Positions 24,520-31,671 of a DNA stretch of 34,695 nucleotides are shown here, one piece after another. This DNA comes from Chloracidobacterium sp. UBA3360. GTDB taxonomy: Bacteria > Acidobacteriota > Blastocatellia > Pyrinomonadales > Pyrinomonadaceae. The DNA is taken from the NCBI GenBank assembly GCA_002360555.1, contig DEQS01000095.1, positions 1 to 34,695 on the forward strand. The letters are read 5' to 3'. The notes under the pieces were generated by a model, which saw only the letters and a list, made by a program, of their open reading frames with translations, did not search any database and had not been told where the DNA came from. The translations under genes and the position numbers were made by a program. Positions within the stretch are counted from its first letter, which is position 1. Every line of letters begins with the position of its first letter.

Positions 24520-24534
24520 TTTACTTTAATCAAT

Positions 24535-25956
24535 ATGAAAGAAACCGTAAGAGTTGCCGGCGGCCAGGGATTTTGGGGCGATCTGCTCACAGCACCGGTC
24601 GATCAGGTCCGCAAAGGCCCGATCGATTATCTAATGCTCGATTACCTCGCCGAAGTGACGATGTCGATCCTGCAGAAGCAACGCAATCGCAATCCCGAAG
24701 CTGGATACGCACGAGATTTCGTCGAATTGATGCGCGAGATCTTGCCGGATTGCGTCGAAAAGAACATCAAGGTTCTCTCAAACGCCGGCGGAGTCAACGT
24801 CACCGGCTGCGCGATGGGCATCGCAAACGTCGCACGCGAACTTGGCCTGCAAGGAAAAGTGAAGATCGGCGTGGTCACGGGCGATGACGTTCTCGACCGG
24901 CTCGATGATTTTATTGCCAACGGCGTCGAGATCAACAGCATGGACGACGGCACGCCGCTTTCCGCCATCCGAGACAAGGTCCAGTCCGCAAACGTCTATC
25001 TCGGTGCCGAGGCGCTCGTCGAGGCTCTCGGCAAAGGTGCCAACGTGATCGTCGGCGGCCGCCTTACCGATACGGGTCTGACTCTCGCTCCGCTGATGCA
25101 TGAATTCGGCTGGAGCTTTGACGACTGGGACAAGGTCTCTGCCGGAACGATCGCGGGCCACATCATCGAGTGCGGTGCCCAATCGAGCGGCGGCAACTGC
25201 CAGTACGATTGGCAAAACATCCCCGACATGGCGAACATCGGCTTCCCGATCGTCGAGGCTTCGACGGACGGCACCTTTATCGTCACCAAACACGAAGGCA
25301 CAGGCGGCCGCGTCAACATTCAGTCCGTGAAAGAGCAGCTACTATACGAAATGGGCGACCCGCACGAATACATCACGCCCGACGTCGTCGCCAATTTCGC
25401 GTCGATCCAACTGGAGGCCGCAGGCGATAACCGCGTCCGCGTCCACGGCATCACCGGCCACCCAAAAACCGATTTCTACAAAGTCTCCATCGCCTACACC
25501 GGCGGTTACAAATCCGTCGGCACCCTGGTCTACTCCTGGCCCGACGCGTTGGAGAAAGCTCACGCCGCCGACAAAATACTCCGCGAACGCCTAAAAAACC
25601 TCGGCCTCGAGTTTGAAGTGATCCTAACCGAATACGTCGGCGTCAACGCCACCCACGGCCATCTCGCCACTCAAAGCTCCCCTCCTTGTTTAGGAGGGGT
25701 GGCAGCCGCTTCGGCTGACGGGGTGGTAGGAGCCCCCGACTACCCCGAAGTTCAGTTGAGAGTGGGAGTGAGAGGCCAAAATAAAGCCGACGTCGAACGC
25801 TTCACCAAAGAGATCGCCCCGCTCATCCTCACTGGCCCGCCCTCCGTCACAGGCTTCGCCGGCGGCCGCCCCAAAGTCGAAGAGATCATGGCGTACTTCC
25901 CCGCCCTGATCCCCAAATCCCTCATCACCCCAAAAGTCGATATCATCGAGGCGTAA
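24535..25956 (+). CDS. AtuA-like protein, large (DUF1446) domain only
   Basis: The roughly 473-aa protein starts at the ATG at 24535 (MKETVRVAGGQGFWGDLL). Family features are VLSNAGGVNVTGCAMGIANVARE, VNVYLGAE-type strands, IVGGRLTDTGLTLAPL, HIIECGAQSSGGNCQYDW and the late GRPKVEEI. AtuA belongs to acyclic-terpene and branched acyl-CoA catabolism, but its chemistry is not settled. Many homologues carry a C-terminal ferredoxin-fold domain (HARSGDKGDTANVG). Here it is absent, and that domain is a separate gene at 31316-31657. A palindromic DNA repeat is inserted in frame at 25676-25733, adding about 20 residues (SSPPCLGGVAAASADGVVG) before PEVQLRVGVRG. Confidence 0.9.
   Translation: MKETVRVAGGQGFWGDLLTAPVDQVRKGPIDYLMLDYLAEVTMSILQKQRNRNPEAGYARDFVELMREILPDCVEKNIKVLSNAGGVNVTGCAMGIANVARELGLQGKVKIGVVTGDDVLDRLDDFIANGVEINSMDDGTPLSAIRDKVQSANVYLGAEALVEALGKGANVIVGGRLTDTGLTLAPLMHEFGWSFDDWDKVSAGTIAGHIIECGAQSSGGNCQYDWQNIPDMANIGFPIVEASTDGTFIVTKHEGTGGRVNIQSVKEQLLYEMGDPHEYITPDVVANFASIQLEAAGDNRVRVHGITGHPKTDFYKVSIAYTGGYKSVGTLVYSWPDALEKAHAADKILRERLKNLGLEFEVILTEYVGVNATHGHLATQSSPPCLGGVAAASADGVVGAPDYPEVQLRVGVRGQNKADVERFTKEIAPLILTGPPSVTGFAGGRPKVEEIMAYFPALIPKSLITPKVDIIEA
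25676..25733. repeat. Palindromic repeat element inserted in frame in the AtuA-like gene
   Basis: About 58 bp contain two perfect hairpins: CCCCTCCT/AGGAGGGG (25679-25686 with 25692-25699) and CAGCCG/CGGCTG (25703-25708 with 25712-25717). An outer GCTCC/GGAGC pair (25676-25680 with 25729-25733) closes them. It translates to low-complexity SSPPCLGGVAAASADGVVG without a stop, so the reading frame survives. From memory, sequences of this type (GGAGGGGTGGC...GACGGGGTGGT) are dispersed repeats in several phyla. It is analogous to Rickettsia palindromic elements within genes. Confidence 0.8.
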
Positions 25957-25987
25957 ATAAAGGTTGCGATCGAGTGTCGTGTTGATT

Positions 25988-26009
25988 AAAGTGTGGTTGC
26001 AAACACTTT
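25988..26009 (+). other. Small hairpin just upstream of the lipoprotein gene
   Basis: AAAGTGT (25988-25994) pairs with ACACTTT (26003-26009). The 7-bp AT-rich stem ends 13 bases before the ATG at 26023 and is followed by a single T and then GAG. It may be a weak terminator for the AtuA-like gene or a leader structure for the lipoprotein gene. Confidence 0.4.
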
Positions 26010-26022
26010 TGAGATAAACATT

Positions 26023-26430
26023 ATGAACAAACTATTCGCGGTTGTTATTTTTTTCATCATCACCTTAGCGGCTTGCACTCCGTACATCAAATACACGCCG
26101 GGAAAGAATATTTCGGATCTACAGTCTAGCGGTCTTCAACAAGGTGAGAACACATTACCGTCTGGGCGAAAGATCGTCGTGAACAGTGCAAACAAAATGG
26201 ATTTCAACAGCGGCGAGCCCTCGGCGCTTGTCCTAAACTACACAACTTCCATCTCGATCGACAATAGTGCTGAGTTACGAACGGAAGTCGATGAGGTTTG
26301 GTCACTTTTCGTCAAGGATGTGGAGGCAGCTAAACTAACCGTGGGGGCTTTACGGCCTGTCAACGGCCCCAAAGGCTTTGGTTTTGTCTTTCGGAAGCGA
26401 GATGATGGAACGTGGCATTATGAGAAATAG
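26023..26430 (+). CDS. Small hypothetical lipoprotein
   Basis: The roughly 135-aa protein starts at the ATG at 26023 (MNKLFAVVIFFIITLAACTP). It has a type II signal peptide with the lipobox LAAC and the lipid-accepting Cys at residue 18. The mature part is unannotated, with mixed alpha/beta segments (SGRKIVVNSANKMDFNSGEPSALVLNYTTSI). The next residue after Cys is Thr rather than Asp, compatible with outer-membrane sorting in organisms using the Lol rule. It is monocistronic between the AtuA-like gene and the second 21-bp array. Confidence 0.75.
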   Translation: MNKLFAVVIFFIITLAACTPYIKYTPGKNISDLQSSGLQQGENTLPSGRKIVVNSANKMDFNSGEPSALVLNYTTSISIDNSAELRTEVDEVWSLFVKDVEAAKLTVGALRPVNGPKGFGFVFRKRDDGTWHYEK

Positions 26431-26517
26431 CTAAATCACCAAGGAATTGCTGCGTTACAATGCCAGCCTGATCCTATTCAACAGTCCATCATTCCTCCGT
26501 TCATTACTTCATAGATC

Positions 26518-26664
26518 GCTCACAAGAACGCCTCACGCCTCCACAACGTCCTTGCACTCCCGCACAGGAACGTTGCACACCTCAACGAGAACGTCGCACG
26601 CTCGCACAGGAACGTTGTAAGGCTGCACAAGAGCGTTGTGCGGGTCTACGGGAATGTATTTTCT
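26518..26664. repeat. Array of seven degenerate 21-bp tandem repeats (array 2)
   Basis: Contiguous 21-bp units start at 26518, 26539, 26560, 26581, 26602, 26623 and 26644, with no indels. Typical units read xxGCACAGGAACGTTGCAC plus two bases, with AACGTT as a recurrent core; the last unit is the most decayed. The array stops two bases before the -35 box of the promoter for the 26740-27102 gene, as array 1 does. The two arrays share the period, the CGC-CA start and a CACGC segment, but the middle of the unit differs. There are no spacers, so it is not CRISPR. Confidence 0.9.
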
Positions 26665-26665
26665 C

Positions 26666-26694
26666 TTTACAGAAAGCCATTTTGGTCTTACAAT
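26666..26694 (+). promoter_or_regulatory. Sigma70-type promoter at the end of array 2
   Basis: TTTACA (26666-26671) and TACAAT (26689-26694) are separated by exactly 17 bp, a near-consensus pair. The inferred start near 26701 gives a leader of about 40 nt. The array ends immediately upstream, occupying the activator region. Confidence 0.8.
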
Positions 26695-26739
26695 GTTCCC
26701 CTCAAGCAGTACAACAATACATTTTGGAGGAACAACGAC

Positions 26740-27102
26740 ATGGCAGATGCTAAAACACGCCCGTTGTCGCCGGGGCAGCTTCAGGCAAACCTCGACTCAT
26801 TCGCGGCTCTAAAGAATATTCCGAATTACAATCCGGCCAATAAGGATTACGAGGTCGCCGACGGCGAAGCGTTGCAAACGGCGATGGACGCCGCTCAGGT
26901 CAAATCCGCTCAGGACGAAGCCACCGCAAAAGCAAGCCGCGATGACGAAGTCGCCGCCCAATGGGCCTTTCACGACTTCATCCTCGGTGCAAAGAATCAA
27001 ATCAAAGCCCAGTTCGGCCCAAACTCAAACGAGATCCAAGCCCTCGGCCTCAAGAAAAAGAGCGAATACAAGTCACCGTCGAAGAAGAAACCTACACCTT
27101 AG
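26740..27102 (+). CDS. Small helical hypothetical protein downstream of array 2
   Basis: The 120-aa protein begins MADAKTRPLSPGQLQANLDSF. TGGAGG (26725-26730) nine bases upstream fixes the ATG. An upstream in-frame GTG at 26638 lies inside the repeat array and before the promoter, so it is rejected. The protein is charged, without signal or membrane segments, and predicted helical, ending in a Lys-rich tail (ALGLKKKSEYKSPSKKKPTP). From memory, C-termini of the VGxxRKSEYK type occur in uncharacterised proteins of several phyla; a search is needed. It shares array-promoter architecture with the 335-994 gene. Function unknown. Confidence 0.85.
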   Translation: MADAKTRPLSPGQLQANLDSFAALKNIPNYNPANKDYEVADGEALQTAMDAAQVKSAQDEATAKASRDDEVAAQWAFHDFILGAKNQIKAQFGPNSNEIQALGLKKKSEYKSPSKKKPTP

Positions 27103-27114
27103 CTGAAACTAATA

Positions 27115-27139
27115 AAGGCCGCGAAAGCGGCCTTCTTTT
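27115..27139. terminator. Bidirectional terminator with GAAA tetraloop
   Basis: AAGGCCGC (27115-27122) pairs with GCGGCCTT (27127-27134) around a GAAA tetraloop. CTTTT follows on the plus strand and TTATT on the minus strand. It ends the array-2 gene and, in the other direction, the convergent 27139-27816 gene whose stop codon touches it. Confidence 0.85.
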
Positions 27140-27816
27140 CAGAGCTTGGGAGCAACAATACTTATATCGTTCGTGTACTCGTAATCAGTAGTGCTTTTGT
27201 ACCTTTGTCGGCTGTTCTCAAATCCGTCTTCATGCACTTCTCGAATTAACATTCCGTCGTCTCGGAACCAATAATCGTAAACTACGAAACGAGTACGTAC
27301 AGGCGTACCAGAACGAAATACAACCTTGTTCGTGCTGCGGTAGTGGCTAACTTTTTCTTTCCCGATCTTCTCGTTCCCAATAAATAAAATCTCCTTAGTG
27401 CTCTCGACCTTACCTGAGCTGATACCACTTCCGCTTCCATTACCGCTGCCTAAACCGCCCACAGAACCGGGAGGTTTAGGTTCGAACTTTAGCCATGTGC
27501 CGTCTTTCTGACGATCATAGCGCGTCGTACCAATTCGAATAGTTTCGGTCTTTGTTTCGACGCCATTGGATTTCCTATTAGAAATAACATGGAAAGTCTC
27601 GTTAGGGCCGAATTCATACTTCGTTTCTGATCTGTCGTCAGGTGCGTAGCCCGTCGTTACAATTTTTTGTCGTTGAGGAACTCCTTTACGTTTCTCGGTC
27701 GCTGAGGCAATCAGAGTCTTAAGCTCTTCTTCGGTTATTTTTCGTTCCTGCCCAAACGAAACAACGGTCGTACAAAGGATTAGACAAAGCAGTATTAAGT
27801 AAAAAGTCTTTTGCAT
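27139..27816 (-). CDS. Exported hypothetical protein
   Basis: The 225-aa protein has a signal peptide (MQKTFYLILLCLILCTTVVSFGQ). A domain of beta strands follows, with a Gly/Ser-rich linker (GLGSGNGSGSGISSG) in the middle that divides it into two halves. The C-terminal half includes VVYDYWFRDDGMLIREVHEDGFEN, suggestive of a beta-rich lipoprotein-localisation-like fold (LolA/outer-membrane lipoprotein sorting), but no lipobox and no firm signature were seen. Its stop overlaps the bidirectional terminator. Function unknown. Confidence 0.7.
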   Translation of the reverse strand: MQKTFYLILLCLILCTTVVSFGQERKITEEELKTLIASATEKRKGVPQRQKIVTTGYAPDDRSETKYEFGPNETFHVISNRKSNGVETKTETIRIGTTRYDRQKDGTWLKFEPKPPGSVGGLGSGNGSGSGISSGKVESTKEILFIGNEKIGKEKVSHYRSTNKVVFRSGTPVRTRFVVYDYWFRDDGMLIREVHEDGFENSRQRYKSTTDYEYTNDISIVAPKL

Positions 27817-27854
27817 AATGATTATGGTGTCCCTAATCTCTGATTTGTTGCCCC

Positions 27855-27950
27855 TTACTTCTCCAAAAACTTAGCAATTCCCTCCTGACAGTCGGAGGTC
27901 ATGCGGGCGGTGGCGTTGACGGTGACGCCTTTTTCGATGGCGGTTTTATC
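27855..27950 (-). pseudogene. Remnant 3' end of an enoyl-CoA hydratase gene
   Basis: Read on the minus strand it gives DKTAIEKGVTVNATARMTSD, then CQEGIAKFLEK and a stop. This parallels the C-terminus of the intact enoyl-CoA hydratase at 28107-28862 (AVEKGVVTNAKARMTEDCQKGIAKFLEK). The two differ at many bases, so this is an old paralogous fragment rather than a fresh duplication. Homology stops exactly where the hairpin element starts, at 27950. No start codon or upstream coding part survives. Confidence 0.85.
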
Positions 27951-28073
27951 AATTGCCACGCACTTTAGTGCGTGGTCAGTCTGCAATATGATCTACGGCT
28001 TTAGCCGAAACAATTGGGCTAAAGCCCAGATCAAGAGAAACTCCAAACCTCCAGCTAAAGCTGGAGGCAATTG
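27950..28073. mobile_element. 124-bp hairpin-rich element with terminal inverted repeats (MITE-like)
   Basis: Ends CAATTGCC (27950-27957) and GGCAATTG (28066-28073) form 8-bp inverted terminal repeats. Inside are four hairpins: CCACGCAC/GTGCGTGG with TTTA loop (27956-27975), CGGC/GCCG with TTTA loop (27996-28007), TGGGC/GCCCA with TAAA loop (28015-28028) and CCTCCAGC/GCTGGAGG with TAAA loop (28048-28067). The first two loops are the complement of the last two, so the whole is roughly symmetric. An internal CAATTG lies at 28011. No ORF. It resembles a non-autonomous mobile or REP-like palindromic element. Confidence 0.7.
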
Positions 28074-28106
28074 ACAGATCAAAGAGAATAAATCACTCAG
28101 GAAATA

Positions 28107-28862
28107 TTACTTCTCAAGAAACTTCGCGATCCCTTTCTGACAATCCTCAGTCATCCGAGCTTTCGCATTAGTTACCACACCTTTTTCAACCGCTTCGGAA
28201 AATTCCAAACCGTCGATCTCATACAGCAATTTCTTTGTCATCGAGACGGCGGAGCCGCTGACTTTTGTGTAAACACTTACGAAGTCCATGACGGCGTCGG
28301 TGAGTTCTTCGTCAGGGACGACGCGGTTGATGAGGCCGAGCTGCAACGCTTCGGCAGAGGTGAATTCGAAGCCTTGGGTGAGCAGCTCGAAGCTCTTCTT
28401 TTCCCCAAGATTCCGCCGCAGTATCGCCGCCACCATCGCAGGAACAAACCCGATCTTCACTTCCGGGAAACCAAACCGCGCGGATTCGCCCGCAACAACC
28501 AGATCACACCCCAAAGCAAGCCCGCACCCACCCGCAAGCGCCCGCCCATGCACCGCCGCTATCACCGGCACGCGAACACTCCTGATCAACGCAAACAACT
28601 CAGCCAAGCTCCGCGCGTCCTCAATATTCTCTTCATACGAAGCCGTCGCGATCTTCTGCAAAGCACTAAGATCCGCCCCCGAACAAAAATCCTTCCCCGC
28701 ACCACGAATCACGATCGCCCGCAAGGATTCATCACCATCAGCCTCACGCAAAGCATCCTTGAGCTCCGCGATCAACTCGTCATTCAAAGCATTCCGCTTG
28801 TCAGGACGGTTTAGCGTGATGGTTTGTACGCTACCGTTACTTTCAATAAGGATTTCAGACAT
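28107..28862 (-). CDS. Enoyl-CoA hydratase/isomerase (crotonase) family, LiuC-like
   Basis: The 251-aa crotonase-fold protein shows the oxyanion-hole segment GAGKDFCSGADLSAL and the second hole at HGRALAGGCGLALGCDLVVAGE. The Glu that aligns with catalytic Glu164 of mitochondrial hydratase is in FGFPEVKIGF. The position matching Glu144 is Gly (AGGCGLALGCD), a pattern I associate with methylglutaconyl-CoA hydratases of leucine catabolism; the exact substrate is uncertain. Full length. It lies downstream of the M28 peptidase gene, with an inverted repeat in between, and a degenerate copy of its 3' end lies 150 bp further down. Confidence 0.9.
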   Translation of the reverse strand: MSEILIESNGSVQTITLNRPDKRNALNDELIAELKDALREADGDESLRAIVIRGAGKDFCSGADLSALQKIATASYEENIEDARSLAELFALIRSVRVPVIAAVHGRALAGGCGLALGCDLVVAGESARFGFPEVKIGFVPAMVAAILRRNLGEKKSFELLTQGFEFTSAEALQLGLINRVVPDEELTDAVMDFVSVYTKVSGSAVSMTKKLLYEIDGLEFSEAVEKGVVTNAKARMTEDCQKGIAKFLEK

Positions 28863-28871
28863 AAAATTCTT

Positions 28872-28980
28872 TTAGCCACGAATGGCACGAATTAACACGA
28901 ATCAGGAATTGCTACGAGCGTTTATTCTACTTAAAGTCTCTCCGTCTTATTCGTGTATATTCGTGTTAATTCGTGGCTAA
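28872..28980. repeat. Inverted repeat with ATTCGTG sub-repeats
   Basis: A 31-nt left arm (28872-28902, starting TTAGCCACGAAT) and a 32-nt right arm (28949-28980, ending ATTCGTGGCTAA) are near-perfect inverted copies around a 46-nt centre. Each arm contains three ATTCGTG units at 10-11-bp steps. It fills the gap between the M28 peptidase and the enoyl-CoA hydratase. It could fold into a very stable hairpin acting as a terminator, or be a dispersed repeat. ATTCGTG also occurs in the loop of the hairpin at 9691-9723. Confidence 0.8.
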
Positions 28981-28989
28981 TGCTCCTTC

Positions 28990-31230
28990 CTAATAAAGCT
29001 TCGCAGCTTTATCTATCTCAGCCGCAAAATTCTCCAGCACCTTTGAGACGATCACTATTTGCTCGTTGGCCTCACGCCAGTCGCGTTGTTCGATCGCTTC
29101 GCGGACGCCGGGCAATGTCTTGACGCCGTAGCCCGTATAAAATCCGGGTGCGTAGATCTGGTGGCGAAACCAATCGCGACGCGGCAGGCCTTCGGTACGG
29201 GTCAGCACGCGTTCAGTCTTATAAAGGATCTCGTCGAGAGCTTTCTGAGCCGCAGCGTTGGGCTGCTTACCAGCTGAGACTCGCTGATAGAAACTCGAGC
29301 TGTCCTTGAGCCTCGTCAGAGCGTTTTTGAGCGGGTCAAAGTTTATTTGCGGGACCTCGTCCTTCATCTTAGGCTCTCTCAAACCATCAGCGGGATTTTG
29401 AACGGACCGCCACATTCCGCTTGAGATCAGTTGGTTGATCCTCTTGGTGTCATCCCGCATCGTGTCGGTTAGGCGTGTGACCTCGTTGATGTATTGGCCG
29501 ACGGTGTCGGTGAAGTTTGTGAACTCAAACGGGAGTGTATCCGCATTAGCGAGCCGCAGGACCGCGTGGCCGCAGACCTTAGAGAGAGCAATGCCGTACT
29601 TGAAGCCCGGATCATTAAACCGCGTGTAATGGTCAAACGAATCGTAGATCGAGTGATACGACCCACCGCCGTCTTCGCCGCCAAAGCCAATATTCATTGA
29701 CGCTATACCGAGATGCTGCAAGAACGGTGTGTAGTCCGAGCCCGATCCAAGAGCGCCGATACGTAGGTCTTTGCGTGACGTCGCCTCGTTACGATCGAGC
29801 GGCGAACCGTTGACGATCTGTTGTGCACGGGCACGTTCCCAAACGGAAAGATTCGTTTGCGGATCGGAGACATCGCGGCCCACCTCGTTGATAAATTTCT
29901 CAAGCGTATGCGAACCGCCAATGCCAAGAAAACCGCGGCCATTGGAATCTGTGTTGATATAGACGGCGGCTTTCTTACGCAATTCATCGGCGTTTGCTTC
30001 GACCCATTCGGTCGAGCCGATCAGGCCTTCTTCCTCAGCATCCCACGCACAATAGACTATCGTTCGTTTTGGCTTCCAACCGGTCTTTGCAAGTTCTCCG
30101 ATGGCACGGGCCTCTTCGAGTTCGGCAACCATTCCGCTGATCGGATCGCTGGCACCATTGACCCATGCGTCATGGTGATTGCCGCGGATGATCCACTGGT
30201 CGGGACGCTCACGACCTTCCATCTTTGCGATCACATTGTAGATCGTCTTCATTTCCCAGTTGAATTCGAGCTTCATTCGAACGGTCGGCGTACCGCCCCC
30301 GAAATGATAGGTAACGGGCAACGCCCCGCGCCAAGCATCGGGCACGACTGCTCCGTCGAGATTCCTAAGCAACGGCAATGCATCCGCGTATGAGATCGGG
30401 AGAACAGGGATCTTAGTAAGAGTTTCTGCATCTTTGCGATCAATTCGTTTGGCATTCTTCGTGGCTCCGACGCCTTTTGTCAACGGATCGCCGGGATGCA
30501 TCGGCATGTCCATCACGGAACCGCGTTGAACCCCGTTCTCACTGCGCCAAGGCCCTTTGGGATATGTATCGCCCTGATAAAAGCCGTCGTTTTTCGGATC
30601 GGAGTAGATCAAGCAGCCGATCGCTCCGTGCTCAGCCGCAACTTTGGGCTTGATGCCGCGCCAAGATCCGCCGTAACGCGAGATCACTATCTTGCCCTTT
30701 ACATCGATGCCGCGGCGTTCTAATTCCTCATAGTCAGCCGGCGTGCCGTAATTGACATAGACCAGTGGTCCTTTCACATCGCCGTCAATCGAGTATGCGT
30801 TGTAGGTCGGCAGTTGGTCTTTTTGCTGACCCGAAGTCGCGTCTTCCTTTAGGGCAGGTTCGTTTAGCTTGAGAGTGAATTTCTCAGGCGCGGTCATCTC
30901 GACAATTCGGGTCTTTGGCGTTGGAAATAGAACTTCAAACTCAGCGATCTCAGTCTTATACCCCCAAGACTTAAACTTGTCCTCCATAAACTTCGCATTC
31001 TCTTTGCCGTATTTTGACCCGAGATGATGCGGCTGGGCGGACATTCGCTTCATCCATTCGCGAAGGTTCTCAGCGTTTAGAAACGAGTCAAACTTTGCCT
31101 CAAGAGCGTTTTGGCTCCTAGCGCTATCCGAGTTAAAACCGAGCATCGACCCGCTCTGAGCAAATGGCTGGGACAGGATCGATAGCGACAATATAACCAA
31201 CAGAGCAGTGCGTAAAAACGATCTAAGCAT
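28990..31230 (-). CDS. M28-family metallopeptidase, PSMA/glutamate carboxypeptidase II-like
   Basis: The roughly 746-aa product starts at the ATG at 31230 (GGAGG four bases upstream, then signal MLRSFLRTALLVILSLSILSQPFAQ). It has a PA domain (GPLVYVNYGTPADYEELERRGIDVKGKIVISRYGG), the M28 domain and a C-terminal transferrin-receptor-like dimerisation domain. Zinc and catalytic segments follow the human GCPII pattern: GNHHDAWVNGASDP, WDAEEEGLIGSTEW, NTDSNGRG and YHSIYDSFDHY. It is an exported exopeptidase releasing acidic or other C-terminal residues. The longer frame, to 31323, lacks a signal and an RBS and would reach into the upstream gene. Confidence 0.93.
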   Translation of the reverse strand: MLRSFLRTALLVILSLSILSQPFAQSGSMLGFNSDSARSQNALEAKFDSFLNAENLREWMKRMSAQPHHLGSKYGKENAKFMEDKFKSWGYKTEIAEFEVLFPTPKTRIVEMTAPEKFTLKLNEPALKEDATSGQQKDQLPTYNAYSIDGDVKGPLVYVNYGTPADYEELERRGIDVKGKIVISRYGGSWRGIKPKVAAEHGAIGCLIYSDPKNDGFYQGDTYPKGPWRSENGVQRGSVMDMPMHPGDPLTKGVGATKNAKRIDRKDAETLTKIPVLPISYADALPLLRNLDGAVVPDAWRGALPVTYHFGGGTPTVRMKLEFNWEMKTIYNVIAKMEGRERPDQWIIRGNHHDAWVNGASDPISGMVAELEEARAIGELAKTGWKPKRTIVYCAWDAEEEGLIGSTEWVEANADELRKKAAVYINTDSNGRGFLGIGGSHTLEKFINEVGRDVSDPQTNLSVWERARAQQIVNGSPLDRNEATSRKDLRIGALGSGSDYTPFLQHLGIASMNIGFGGEDGGGSYHSIYDSFDHYTRFNDPGFKYGIALSKVCGHAVLRLANADTLPFEFTNFTDTVGQYINEVTRLTDTMRDDTKRINQLISSGMWRSVQNPADGLREPKMKDEVPQINFDPLKNALTRLKDSSSFYQRVSAGKQPNAAAQKALDEILYKTERVLTRTEGLPRRDWFRHQIYAPGFYTGYGVKTLPGVREAIEQRDWREANEQIVIVSKVLENFAAEIDKAAKLY

Positions 31231-31315
31231 TAAGCCTCCGGTAATTTCGAATTGATTTTGCGAACGAATGTATTGTAAGGCAGACGAGCTGATATAGGCG
31301 AATGCAACGAGCCGT

Positions 31316-31657
31316 CTAGGCATTTATCGCCGCCGCTTCTAGGTCAGTGATCTCGATAAACATCCTGAGCAATGCGGTCGAAAATGTTTTGCCTTGAGCG
31401 TCGGTCATCAAACTTAACGTACCGCCGCCGCCGAGAGAACCATGTAGCAGAAAATTAAGGGCACCGAGATTTGGTAGCTCAAAACGCTCGACCTCGCCTT
31501 TTACCATGTCTCCGAAATGCTTTTTGACGGCCTCGGCGGTGACTTCGCGGACAAGGATCGGATAGATCTCGGGCTTGAGGGCGATGAGGCCGACGTTTGC
31601 GGTGTCGCCTTTGTCGCCGCTTCGGGCGTGCGCAATATCTACGAGTTGAATTTTCAT
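31316..31657 (-). CDS. Stand-alone AtuA C-terminal ferredoxin-fold domain
   Basis: The 113-aa protein starts at the ATG at 31657 (MKIQLVDIAHARSGDKGDTANVGLIAL). HARSGDKGDTANVG is the hallmark of the C-terminal domain normally fused to AtuA. Here it is its own gene, about 5.4 kb from the large AtuA domain (24535-25956) and on the opposite strand. It follows the shortened crotonase by 14 bp and is probably cotranslated with it. I infer that the two AtuA pieces assemble into one complex. LNFLLHGSLGGGGTLSLMTDAQGKTFS forms the beta hairpin region. Confidence 0.9.
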   Translation of the reverse strand: MKIQLVDIAHARSGDKGDTANVGLIALKPEIYPILVREVTAEAVKKHFGDMVKGEVERFELPNLGALNFLLHGSLGGGGTLSLMTDAQGKTFSTALLRMFIEITDLEAAAINA

Positions 31658-31671
31658 AAAAATATTATTGA

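Noticed and set aside
26638..26739. N-terminal extension of the array-2 protein from a GTG
   Set aside because: It would start inside the repeat array and upstream of the -35/-10 pair; the ATG at 26740 has a proper RBS.
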